A DNA stretch of 64,000 nt from Apophysomyces variabilis (lineage: Eukaryota > Mucoromycota > Mucoromycetes > Mucorales > Mucoraceae): assembly GCA_002749535.1 (NCBI GenBank), contig MZZL01000398.1, forward strand, positions 569,513-633,512, given 5' to 3'. The stretch's first letter is position 1. Each line of letters opens with the position of its first letter. The notes under the pieces were generated by a model, which was given only the letters and a program-made list of their open reading frames with translations, did not search any database and had not been told where the DNA came from. Position numbers and translations under genes: made by a program. Positions 45,891 to 57,503 of the stretch are shown in pieces.

Positions 45891-45985
45891 TTTTCTATTG
45901 TTGTTTTGTGTTAGCTATTGTTGAGTTATTGCTGTACTAAGTTATTGGGCGATCATTGAAACAAATAATTAATACTGCAAGCCTA
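45890..45985 (+). repeat. Dispersed repeat, copy 2
   Basis: Second copy of the repeat at 43183-43283, in the same orientation, lying directly after the long T run that borders the gap. Both copies follow T-rich sequence, which may be part of the element. Confidence 0.6.
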
Positions 45986-47084
45986 CTTTACTTCTTTGAA
46001 GGCAGTCCAGTTGAAATCGTAGTATCCTCATGTTTTCAGCAAAGCTTAGACTGGGCCCTTTTCTATCTCGGATCTGACAATTCTCGTTATCACCAGTGTA
46101 TGAAGAGGACCATGATTTACATACCGTTCTATTAGCAAGCATTGATCACCCAGGAGCCTGATGGTTAGCAAAGATTATCCTGTCCCGGGCATGGATACCT
46201 ATTTCCATTGTATAAAGCGACTCTTGCAAGTGCAACATACGGCTGTCTATGAAAAAGAAGGCTGGCTATGGCAGACAGCCCATATCACAAAGAGTCTATT
46301 GCCGTGTCCTGATCATCGTTATTGTAGAAAGAAGCCCAGGCCTGAAATGGAGGATGACCTAGAATAAAAGGTAGAGACCTATTTCTTAAGAAAGGTTATC
46401 CGCAGAACGTATACCATGTCATCGGCATAATCGCTGAGTGCGATGACAGCTTAAATAAGACGATCAGTGAAAACCCTGCAGGTTTGCCGCATACTATTGA
46501 TGGTATTTCTACCATGGATTGAGTTTGCCAATCAATGGGCCCACTATGATGAAGAATATACGTGAGAACTGTTGCAATTTGCAGTTTGCGAACGTTATAA
46601 ATACCTATGCATGAGAATTATTTCTTGAGGTTGGTTACTATTTGTAACCGATCAAGCAAAGAATACAACGGAGAGAATCTGACTACTGGAGAATGAACAG
46701 GCATCTATAGAAAAGTATTAGCATGTCGTGATGAAATGGATTAGATAATAGGCACAGTAAGTAGTACGATTCGTTAATGTCACGCTCAGCCTTTTTAGCC
46801 GCGCGATTTTTGTAAGATGCGGCTTTATTTTTTGGAGACATAATATGATTAGGACTATTGTAAAACGGGCAACAACAGCAAACCATCGCATGAACCGGGC
46901 ACCCTTGTCCCGATCCACGTTTACACAACTATATCCTTCCATTTCACTAATGGCATCAACAGTATACCGACATTTAACGAAAGGTTAGAGATTACGAAAT
47001 TTAGTATTAAGCCGTTAAAACAAGAATGCATAAGGTCCTCCTGCTAAATCATGGTCGCTTCCTTTTCATCTGACGATCGCAATA

Positions 47085-48612
47085 ATGCGCGATTTTTTGG
47101 AAGGTTCAAGTTCAATGACAGTGGAAGATCTCCAATGGTTGACCTCAAAGAAAAGAATACCCGTGCCACAAGATATGACACTTACAGAAACAAAACTCCC
47201 GAAAATGCAGCGACAAAGGGCTCAAAACGTGTTGGGGAAATTACTGACACCGATGGATGAACGAATGATAGGTTGGGCTTGGAGAAACGACAGCGTCTGT
47301 GCTTCGGACCTCGAAGGAGAATGGCTAACATTACGTGGTCAGCCCCATGATTGCAGATCAACAATATTTTATTTGCACGGCGGTGCATATTATCTAGGCT
47401 CTGCTTCCTTTTATCGTGGGCTACTGTCAAAGCTTGTAAAGGTAAATATAAGGTGCGATTAATAACAAATGGGTTGTCGACAGGATCATCTACTGAAGGT
47501 ACAACCTAGCTCACGAAAGGGAGCTGCTTTGCTATTGATTACAGATTAGCACCTCAACATCCCTTCCCGGCCGCAGTTGAAGATGCATTAGCAGCGTATC
47601 TACAGTTAATTGACCCGCCCAGTGATAGTCCGTATAAACCGATAGACCCACGAAAGATTGTTATTGCTGGAGATTCTGCTGGTGGTGGTCTGACGTTTGC
47701 ATTGTTATTAGTGCTGCGCGATGCAGGCTTGCCTATGCCAGCCGGTGCGATGACGCTGTCTCCATGGTTAGATTATTTATTATCATTGACTTAAAAAAAA
47801 GGGTCATTGCTGATTGTAGTCTAAAAACTCTCATATAGGCTCGATCTCACACATTCTTTACCTTCTATACATTCAAACCTGGCAACAGACTATCTACCAG
47901 CTGTCGGTTTCAAACATGCATATTCACCCGCCATGGATTATACACGGCTTCCGCCGCTGGAAAAGCGTTACCAAGGAGAGGCCTCTATCGGTCCTTTTGG
48001 GGAGGCTGTAACAGCTCCATCTCTGGATGAGGGAATAGATCGGGTCCAATTTTATGTAGGAAACACTGCACTGAAACATCCCTTTGTAAGTCCTCTCTTT
48101 GACAGGAAAAATCTGAAAGGACTGCCGAGGATGTTGATAGTAAGTCAGACTTCAGAAGGCTGATTGTCTTTTTATTCATTCTGACGAAAACGAAGCAAGT
48201 AGGATCTGCTGAAAGACTGCGAGATGAGTCAATCTATGCCGCGTTAAAAGCAGGCAACAAGTTTCCCGAGATTTCATATACTGAACCCAATGGAAGCGTG
48301 TCTTTGGAAATTTATGAAGATCAACCGCATGTATTCCAAGCGCTCCTTCCAACTCCAGCAGCGAATCAAGCAATTAAGAGCCTGGGTCGATTTATGCATG
48401 ATGTAATCGAGGGCAATAGTGACTTACGATCGTTTACTGCGCGTACAATTGCTGCTGACGGAAAAACGGAGGATATTACGGATAAAACAATTGAGCAAGT
48501 TCGTGATCAATGGGAGGTTTGGGAGGCTCGCCTTGGAAGAACTAGCTTAAAGGAACGTCTAGAAGAAGCTACAGAGACTTACATGAAGTACATACAGAGA
48601 GATAGATACTGA
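47085..48612 (+). CDS. Alpha/beta hydrolase, hormone-sensitive-lipase (HSL) family
   Basis: Four exons (47085-47441, 47510-47766, 47839-48139, 48196-48612) give 443 residues. HSL-family motifs are in order: the oxyanion loop [29 protein letters not shown], the nucleophile elbow [14 protein letters not shown], the acid loop [13 protein letters not shown], and the catalytic His in DQPHVFQ. It would act as a carboxylesterase or lipase; the substrate cannot be read from sequence. HGGA replaces the usual HGGG. The C-terminal ~75 residues extend past the domain as a charged helix. No signal peptide is evident. The N-terminus may be longer than modelled, because family members often have an N-terminal domain upstream; 46380-47040 shows no clear exon. 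Confidence 0.85.
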
Positions 48613-49775
48613 TAAATGAGCTACTCTTACTCTCTTCCTTGTCCTGCCATGCTGGCAGGCAATGGAATCTAGAGAGGAATCAGGTGAAATGTTAAGCTTG
48701 CATAAACAGAAACAGAGAGACCATTACACGTCAAAGCCAGGTGTAGAAACGGCCATCGAGTCCTACATAGTTTGTCTAGATTATGATAGCTTAAAGGTCG
48801 ATCCATATCTATTTCCAAGATGATCGTTTGTTTAGAAGAAGCAATGTGCTTTTCTAGCTATCTTGACAAAGAGTGACCAAACAGTCCACATGTGAGAATA
48901 GGATAACGCGAGATTTGATTTCGGAAAAGCGACATCAGATTTTTCAATAGCAGCGCTATCAGAAGGTTGCAATTGTTCTTAGTAAACTCCGTTTTCTCAA
49001 ATATGGAGTTTTGCCGATGTATCGGTTCTAGAAATGAACAGCTACAGTAGGACAAGGTACGTATGTTAACGGGGTCCAACAAAGAAGCACCTGATGCTTT
49101 CCGTTTTTTAAAGTAAGATAGTTCCGTCAACAGAAAGTTTGTTAAGCATGGTATGACAAAAGCACGGATCGAATGGTTGGCATGTTGACAACTAACTTTC
49201 ACATGCTGCAGAACAATCGCCTCATCGTCGCCGATCTGTGCGTCGGGGTTTTTGCCTTACACCCACCACTTTTGGTTGATTTGAAACAAAAAACTTTTTC
49301 CCGTTTCCCGCTTGAATTCAAAATTTTTCGATCCGATAAACGCAAAAACAAGATGAAAGGAACGATCTATAACGGTGGGACGCACTAGTACAAAAAAATA
49401 AGAAATATACATGAGAAAACTTATTTAACAAAGATGTAGCCGAAAAGCAACGTCATATTTTTCATACTATCGAAGTACTCCCGTTTGATCAGTTTGTACT
49501 ACGTTATAGCGGAACGCATCTCTTTTCTAACTCGTTCTGTCTTTTCCCCAAAAAAAGGCGTTGCTATTTTCGTCAATAGAAAAAACAAAGAAGAAGTTTT
49601 TTGTATCCATCTTTTTTTAATAGGACAAGAAATAATATTATATACAAAATCTAATTAAGATAATGAATGAAAAGGTACAGAATGACTTTTTAAAATGCAA
49701 AGGAGGGAATATTAAGAAAAAAAACAACGAAAGGATGAAGGAGATACCATATCATAAAGATCGGGGAGGAGGAAT
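48613..49775. other. Intergenic
   Basis: Convergent 3' flanks of the hydrolase (+) and the WWE-like gene (-). AT-rich; no supported gene. Confidence 0.45.
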
Positions 49776-50648
49776 TTATATCGAGAAACGGCGGCTTAGG
49801 AATGGGGAAAAGGCTTGGTCTTCAAAGTATTCGGGATTCATGGGCTTCTCTAGATAATCGTCCTCTGGCACAAAAGGGTCAAGATAGATGAAGCCACGCA
49901 TCTCTTCTCTTTGATCGCGGGATTTGCTTATATCAAGAACTACTGTAAAAGGTTGTCGAAACGCTTCATCACTCAGGACCAGCCTTGATCGGTCATCGGA
50001 AAGCGCTTCTAGGCGAGCTTGGTTTTTGTAATCAAAACGACACATGCCCTTGGTCCCGTCCAAGGAATCCTGTTCATACCACCAGACAGGAGCCACTGCT
50101 CTGCGGACCATCTTATTCAAGTCCAATACAGTGCCTAGGGGAGGCAATTCCTTTTCGTGGTCAGTCCATTGCGCAGCATTCAATGAAGGCATCGAAGCAA
50201 ATCTTTCTTTCACGCGTTGTGAAGGTGGAGCTAACATGGTAGTCGGTCGCCGCTTGTTCGTTGACGCGTGTGTATGCTGGATCTTTCGACGCTCAACCAT
50301 AAAGACAGTGCAAGGCCCTAATGGCGTCTGTGGAAGGATACAGGAAGGTTTGGCGTCATAATAAGCAGATTCCAATTGCTGTTGGGATCCTTCGTCAAAG
50401 GGAATCCACCCATCCTTGGAAAGTTCTTGCTGACCAGAGGTAAGAGATGCATGATAATACCAGACTGGTTCCAATGTACGGAAGATGCCACGCGTCTCTT
50501 GTACAGGTCCATGAGGTGGGGTCCTAGGCATTGAAGTTGTAGAACCACTAGACAATGAAGCCACCGATGAGGTCGGTGAAGAAGTCTTGCTAGAATCTTT
50601 TGATTTTTTTCCCAACTTGAGGATATTACGAATGGACAATTTGGTCAT
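49776..50648 (-). CDS. Protein with two WWE-like segments
   Basis: A single exon of 290 residues, from a basic MTKLSIRNILKLGKKSK start. Two segments resemble WWE domains. The first has EPVWYYHASLTSG, DGWIPFDEGSQQQLESAYYD. The second has APVWWYEQDSLDG, MCRFDYKNQARLEALSDD. Each is followed by a short strand ending in TVFMVERRK or TVVLDISK, the expected ADP-ribose or phosphoinositide-binding half. In other eukaryotes such modules occur in ubiquitin ligases, PARPs and PA-PLA1/DDHD phospholipases; here no catalytic domain is attached. It may be a free adaptor. The Ser/Thr-rich linker near residues 20-45 is disordered. Confidence 0.6.
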   Translation of the reverse strand: MTKLSIRNILKLGKKSKDSSKTSSPTSSVASLSSGSTTSMPRTPPHGPVQETRGIFRTLEPVWYYHASLTSGQQELSKDGWIPFDEGSQQQLESAYYDAKPSCILPQTPLGPCTVFMVERRKIQHTHASTNKRRPTTMLAPPSQRVKERFASMPSLNAAQWTDHEKELPPLGTVLDLNKMVRRAVAPVWWYEQDSLDGTKGMCRFDYKNQARLEALSDDRSRLVLSDEAFRQPFTVVLDISKSRDQREEMRGFIYLDPFVPEDDYLEKPMNPEYFEDQAFSPFLSRRFSI

Positions 50649-51675
50649 GGTTACAAATGTTGGAGAGAGTATGAAAAGAGTATGAAAAGTGATCTAAAAA
50701 AAAGACAGCCAAGTACTTATGTATTTAAAGACTTGATTCGGAGTTACATTTAGAGTTTCTGTTGTTTGGGCTTTATCCTTTCGCTTGACGTTATTACGGT
50801 CTATTTATTGTGTTATGGTTGCCAAGCAGCACAGGAACAAGTTTACCATGTTACAAACCATTGCTATCATAACGTAATATCGAGACACCAGGGGTAACCT
50901 GCAGGCAAGCGGCTTTTGTAAGTGTACTCCTTGCGTTCAGTGCCGAGCCCAGAAATTTCATCTATTTGGCGGAGCACAAGAAAACGTGGTAAGCTTTCTA
51001 TCCCAATTCATGGTTCCACATGACGCGACCCCGTCTTGGTTATTTTCTGGGTCGGACTACTTACTACGGCATGCGATAGAAAAGCGGATTCTATTATGCA
51101 GCTTACACATGAACATACCACATTTTTTGCAAGATTTTGCTGCATTACAAATTCTCACATTTCCGTTAGCAGTAGAACACTTGTACATTGTTCTTATTCT
51201 CCTTCTCCGCTTATTACAGTCAAAGCGGATTTCTCTGCTCGACACTGCCTTTTTGGGAAATACACGTAGGCCCTTCTGGATATGTACACAGCCACTTTCG
51301 TTCTACCGGTTATTTTTTCCCCGTTCCACTTTGTACCACTATCCCCTAGCCATCCTTCGGATGGCTTTCGCGCCAGGGAAAAAGTGACAAACAGCCGGAA
51401 CTGCAAATCTGGTATTATCTAGAACCGCATGTAGTGCAAATCATAATGCCAAAAATAGCGCTTCCAGATGATGGGAAAAGCGACAATTTAAACTACATTA
51501 CTGGATATTGATTGATACAAGGTAAGAGAAAAGACAAAGCAACTACGGTACTATACATGCAAGTTAAACAAAAATATAACTTAACTACAGAACATAAGGT
51601 TTAGTACATAAACAAAAAGGCATAAATTAACATGATTTGTGACATAAATAATTGCGTCCTATCGATGTGCCTACA
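50649..51675. other. Intergenic
   Basis: Upstream region of the WWE-like gene and 3' flank of the long Sel1 gene. Open frames on both strands around 51000-51400 have no recognisable motif and are treated as chance. Confidence 0.4.
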
Positions 51676-54600
51676 TCATCGTGAATAATCCAGGTTTAAC
51701 TTGCATCAACCCAAAAAAAGAAAACAAAGAGGGTTATTTACCTGCTTTTCGGCCAAACGATACAACCTCTCGGCCTCCTCTGGGTTGACAGGAACTGTTG
51801 ATCCTTTCCTGTAAAATTCAGATAGTCGAAATAATGCCTCCGTTACATCTTCTTGGTCTTCCTCATCCAACATATCATTGTCATCCTGCGTTTGAATGAC
51901 GCGGTGGTACCACTCAAATGCTTTGGCTAAGTCTGTTTCCACGCCAATGCCAAATTCGTAGCATTGAGCAACTTCCAAGAACACTTTAGCTTCTCCTTCT
52001 TCCGCGAGTCGGATCAGTTCAGCCGCAGCTTCTCTTGACTGGACTGGAACGGATCCCCATCCATGCAGTCTATAACGAGACAACATAATAGCGGGCGTTG
52101 TCTTTTGATGGGCTGGTGCATGTTCGTAGGCAGCCTTAAATAATCGATATGCTTCCTGCCGACTCTCCGTGTCTTGGTGCAGCAGCTGAGCTAAAGCTAA
52201 TTCAGCCAACCACCAGCCTCCTTGGCGTAAGCCAAGTTTTACGGCGATATCGTACCATTCCTTAGCCAGCTCCAAGTCGGCCGGTACGTGGATTCCGTGT
52301 TCATGATAAATACCGAGAAATAGCGTGGCCGTCTTATCCTTCTGCTGCGCAGCATCACAGAAGTATCCATATGCTCTTTCAAAATCTTGTGGGACCACGC
52401 AGGTGCCATCAGTCATATCTTTGCCAGAGTGATGAAGCTTTCCAAGTTCACGCTGGGCTAGTCGTGATCCTGATTGGGCGGCGCGTTCAAGCCAGTGAAA
52501 TCCCTCGCACTGTTCATCTAACGTCGTTTCCTCTTCTTCACTTAATAAAGTTTGACCAAGCTCTATCATTGCATCCACCACACCCTGTTCGGCCGCCTTG
52601 CGAAAATGAGCCAATGATTGTACAGGATCTCGACAAATAAGGGTACGTCCCTCGTTATCATCAACACCACGAGATAAATGCACACCGAGGTTATAATGTG
52701 CTAGTGCATGGTCTCCGGCTTCAATAGCATGTTGGAACCATTTCATAGCTGCAAGGTCGTTATGCGTCTCATTATGCGGAACTCGGCCCTGAGAAAATAA
52801 GCGCCCGATCCGATACATTGCTTCGGCGTCCCGAGTTTGGTCGGCCGATCGGCGATACCATTTTAGCGCCAGTTGATCGTCTTGAGGCGTGCCTAACCCT
52901 AATTCACTACACTGACCCAACGTATTGAATGCTACGGCGCTACAATCCTTTTCTTTCGCACATTCCAGCAATTCCTGTGTCAAAAACGAACAAAATTTTG
53001 TTAGTCAGCGAATCGAACTAGCGGAGCTGCAAATAGGTTAGCTTACTTTATGCGCTGCTTCAGGATTACCCTGCACACCACCTAACCCTGACAGGTAATA
53101 TCTTGCACGCATAACTCGTGATAGTAAGTGCCCATGGTCGGCAGCACGATTGTAAAATTCCAACGCAGCTGCGTATTGTTGTTGCGAATGCCATGACTCA
53201 GCGGCTAAATACATGGATTCCACATTACCCATGGCAGCGGCTTGTTGGAAACACCGCGTCGCGAGTTCATGCTCTTCCTGACATTTTACCGCCTCGAGGT
53301 CATCCCCTTCTTCTTCCATATCTTTCACTTCGTTCTTATCACTATCGGCACGATTGATTGCTCGGACCTGATGAACCTGACCCATTAGCATAAGCGCCTC
53401 GGCATCCCCTTTAAGAACAGCGTCTGCCAACAACTCCATAGCCTCTCCCAGTCGGCTGCTTTGCTCGTTCTCGTCATGTGGCGTTTGCAGTAAAAGTCGG
53501 GCAAGTGAGCGCATGGATGGGACATCACCCAATTCAATTGACTTTTGCCACCACGCAATAGCGACGTCATGATCTCCATTTTCCATGGCCATTTGTCCCA
53601 GAGCCCAATGACTAACGGCATGTTTTTGAGCAGCTGACCGAGTAAACCAAATGACTGCATCACCAAGATTGATCGGCGTATTGTATAGGCCTCGCCAATA
53701 TGCCATTCCTTTTACAGAATGGTTCGTTAAACAATGCATTTCATCATACTTAAAAAACGATCTGAAACTTACCTAGCTTGTGCTGAGCCTCCGGATGGCC
53801 GTACTCAGCTCCCTGTTGATAATATCTGAACGCCAAAGGCCCGTCCATTTCAACGCCTTTGCCGTGCTCATAGATATCTGCTAACGTCATGATCGCTTCT
53901 ATGTCACCGGCTTCATTGGCTGCAACGGTATACCATCGCATGGCTTCGGCAATATTAGCGCTGACTCCGTTTCCTTGACGATAACAATCGGCTAAATCAT
54001 CTGAGATTTAATGCAAGATGCGTAACAACAATAGCGCTTACCAAGCCAGAAAAATGCAAGGCCGAAATGATCCTCCGTAGCAAGAGAATGGAGTATATGG
54101 AACGCATCCTTTTTAGTCATGTCATCGCCAATAGTTGAAGTCATAGTTTCGGTGTTGTTAGCAGCGTTTTCACTATGAGGGACATAGCTTAAAATATAAC
54201 GGGCAACCATGAATTTGGAGGTCCGGCTAATTCTGGTGTTTGCAAGGCGAGGATCGTTGGCTGCCCTTTTGTACTGCATGTACGCCTGTTCATACTGACT
54301 TAGGGTATGATGGACTTGGGCAGCAGCAAAAGCGGCACTGCAATATTAAAGAAAAGAACGGCTGAAATTAGCAACCAATGACAACTATCTTTGGTAATGC
54401 TTACACTGGTGCACCAAGTTCGGAAGCTCTGTGGTAAATCTCGATGGCTCGCGTCAAATCTTTTTCAACGGCAAGCCCATTTTGGTAATAGCTCCCTAGC
54501 AGCAAGGTAGCCTGCGCATCGTTTTGCTCCGAGGCTTTTTGTAAAAAGTCAAATGCTCTTTCATAACTCTGAATGACACCTACGCCGGCGTCGTAGAGGA

Positions 54601-57503
54601 TACCCAGCTCTCGCTGTGCAACAGGATCCCCTAAGGATGCAGCCTTTTGGAACCAATACACAGCTAGTTCACGTTGATTATCGAGATCATCCTTCTGGGC
54701 TGAAGTAAGGTCGTTGAAATTGGACATAAAAGCTAGTTTGCAGAGCGAAGCAAACGCAGACATCGCAGCCGGGACACCTAAACGTGCAGCCTTTTCAAAG
54801 TAGAGGCGTGCACGGGTAAGGTCTTTTTGTACATGCTCGAGCCCTTTTAGGTAATAGAGGCCGAGACTATACAAAGCCGTCTTATTGCCCTTTTGTGCTG
54901 AACGTTCATACCAATAGAAAGCTTTAGATCGATCGAGAGCCACTCCTTGGCCGTTAGCAAGCATTAAGGCAACCTACGCTAAACGATAAATATGGGGTAT
55001 TTTGATAAAGAGCAAAACGCTTAAACACGGCACCTGGAATTCCGCATCGGCATATCCCAAGTTGGCAGCGATCAAATAATGATGGTACGCCTTGGATCTA
55101 TCCATTTCACATACAAAAGGAATGCCTTCTTCGTAACATACGGCAAGCCAGTAATGAGCACGACTGTCTTGATCGCTTTGTTTGGCCAAGGTTTCCAAGA
55201 TCCGGAAAGCGGATTTCTGATCGTTGGTTATACCGGCCCATCCATGAAGTTGGTAGCGTGCAACCATCAGCGCTGCAGAGCGCGAAGCCAGTCGATAATT
55301 AGGCCGGGCTGATTGATCTTCTGTTGCCCATGGTCCTGAAGCACGTATAAACCAGTCTAGGGCATCTCGATGTCTTCCCATATGATGCAGGAGGAGACCC
55401 AGGGCAAACTGAGCAGCATTCTGTGATGGACCAGGGATACGAGCTGCTTTCCGATAGCAATCAAGCGCAATTTCTTTGTTCACGGGAACACCGTATCCGT
55501 TTTCATAACATGAGCCAACGAGTCCAAGCGCACGTACATCACCTTGAGCAGCTGCCCGTCGGAACCAAAGCAGGGCGATCTTTTCATTTCTGCTACGATT
55601 GCGTGTTTCGTCCTCAGAAAGAAGTCCTTGTACGTACATCAAACCAAGGATTCTCTGAGAGGATGCATATCCAGCCCTTGCTGATTGAGAGAAGTAGTTC
55701 CCAGCCTCTTGATAATTTTGCTGTAAACCAAGTGTGCCAAACCGGTAATGAAGACCTAGGATATATTGCGCTCGTGGTTCACCCAGCATGGCTGCTTGGC
55801 GATAATACGTAATCGCTTTATCGTTGCTCTGCACTACGCCTTGAGCGAACTCGTACATGACGCCTAGCTTTAACAGCGCCCGCCGATTGTTCTTGAAGAA
55901 AAAATGTTAGGAGCAAGTTTAGAGTGAGTGGGACGAAATTGTGATCTTACCTGCTGAACAGCGCGTTCCAACCACAGCTTGCCCTCGCTATATTGTTCTT
56001 GTTCCACATAATGAATTCCAAGGGCAGCCTGAGCGTCTGCAAAGCCTTGTTCGGCACTTTTCAGCAGGAATTTCTTTGCTTTCATAACGTCCTTTTCCAC
56101 GACGATGCCATATTCAAAGTGCACGCTGACCATGTACTGGGCATATCTATAATATGAAATGATCAGTTCAAGTTAATACAGGGATCCACTTACTTGTCTC
56201 CATTTTCAGCGCTTTTCAGAAACCATTTGAGCGCATTTTCAGCGTCTTCAATGACTCCGTCGCCTTTGGAAAGCATAGATGCTACGCGGTATTGGGCACG
56301 GGCAACGATAGATCTTGTTTCTTCTGTACATTCGATTTCTGCTGCAGATTTGAACCAACGATAGGCGTCGATTTTATCCACGGTTTGGATGAAGGAAAGT
56401 GAACCTTCTGTATTGGGTGATGTAGCGGTGGAAGCATTTCCAGAAGTCAATGATGGAACGGTAACGCCGTTTAAATAACAAAGCGCAAGTGGATAGAAAG
56501 CTTGCCAGGAGCCTTTTTGGGCAAGGTCTTTCAAGGTCGTAAAACCAGTTGATGGATCTGCGGAGGTTCCCCAGCCTTGGATCTGGCAGCGGGCAATCCA
56601 CATCTGGAAAGTCGGATTGTCTGTCTTCTTGCTCCAGTCATCCACAACGCAAAACAGATTTTCACGTAGCTGATCGTTTTTCAATTGCTCTGCTTTTGTA
56701 AAGGCGTTTTCAAGGATGATATAGGCACGGTCAGGATATTGCTTGAGTTGTTCGGTTATCTGATTTGGTGATATGAGGTCCTCTTCAGTGGATAGGACTA
56801 AGGACTCGAATGTTTGATTCGGGTCGATATCATCATGCATTGCAGCTGCCGTATTAGGCAATGGATCTGGTTTGCTATCATTTATTAGCGTTGTCGTTGA
56901 TGTGGAGATGGATGGTGGCCGTGCACTTGCAGCTGTTGCGGCACAAAGGGTATCATCTGGCCATTCTTGGCAAAACATAGATCGACGTGATATGGTAGAA
57001 TAATCCGTGATTGTGGTAATAGAAGACGAAGTGGCAGGTTCGACTTGAGAGAAGAGACCACCTGACCAAGTCCATCCACTGTGACCACTGTCACTTGTTG
57101 CACATGATATGGATGACAGTATACGTTGCGAATGTCGTGTTTGTGAAACCCGGCGTGAGCGAGTTCGTTTCCTTGGTGGTGTTGTACGTGTTTCTTGGGA
57201 TGGCGCAGCTGCTGATTCATTTAAATTTGATATATCGGTGAGTTGTTCTTGTCCGTTACTATTGTGATGATGGTTTGTATCAACCAATATCGGATTCTCA
57301 TCGAGCGGATGATCTGTGTCGCTATATGAAGAAGTAGGCGGTGATGGATTTGCAGAAGCAACGAGGTTATCTTGACTATCTGGGTAACTTTGCTGTACTG
57401 TTGAAATGTTGTTTATTGATACATTTTGTTTCCGTAGATGTGCTGTTGGTCGGAGTACGCTTTCATCCAGCTCATCGGTAGGTCGACTTATATTGCTCCC
57501 CAT
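51676..57503 (-). CDS. Very long Sel1-repeat protein with myristoylation-type N-terminus
   Basis: Nine exons (57503-56194, 56146-55951, 55891-55034, 54973-54405, 54337-54042, 54000-53773, 53708-53047, 52974-51742, 51699-51676) chain without phase conflict to 1,791 residues. The first ~230 residues are Ser/Thr/Asn-rich and disordered. From about residue 270 on, Sel1-like repeats run almost without break (for example AQYILGLHYRFG, ALYSLGLYYLKG, AQRELGILYDAG, AMYRIGRLFSQG), roughly two dozen or more. Sel1 arrays form curved alpha-helical scaffolds, as in Hrd3/SEL1L of ERAD or Skt5/Chs4, which activates chitin synthase. There is no signal peptide. MGSNISRP fits N-myristoylation (Gly2, Ser6), so membrane recruitment is plausible. 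The last 8-codon exon depends on a 42-nt intron; without splicing the frame ends at 51706. Confidence 0.85.

Larger units (their letters stand above)
41729..47084. other. AT-rich gene-poor region with repeats and a gap
   Basis: About 5.3 kb without a supported gene. It contains GTAC-rich sequence near 41850-41990, a fold-back repeat at 44920-45117, a dispersed repeat pair, and the gap at 45189-45818 followed by a 68-nt T run. Weak open frames (46161-46367 +, 46942-46683 -) have no recognisable motifs. The character suggests decayed transposable elements (inference). Confidence 0.5.

Noticed and set aside
45028..45940. Long open frames spanning the N gap
   Set aside because: The openness comes from N and the T homopolymer, not from coding sequence.
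55079..55812. Plus-strand frames inside the Sel1 gene
   Set aside because: Antisense to a strongly supported repeat array.
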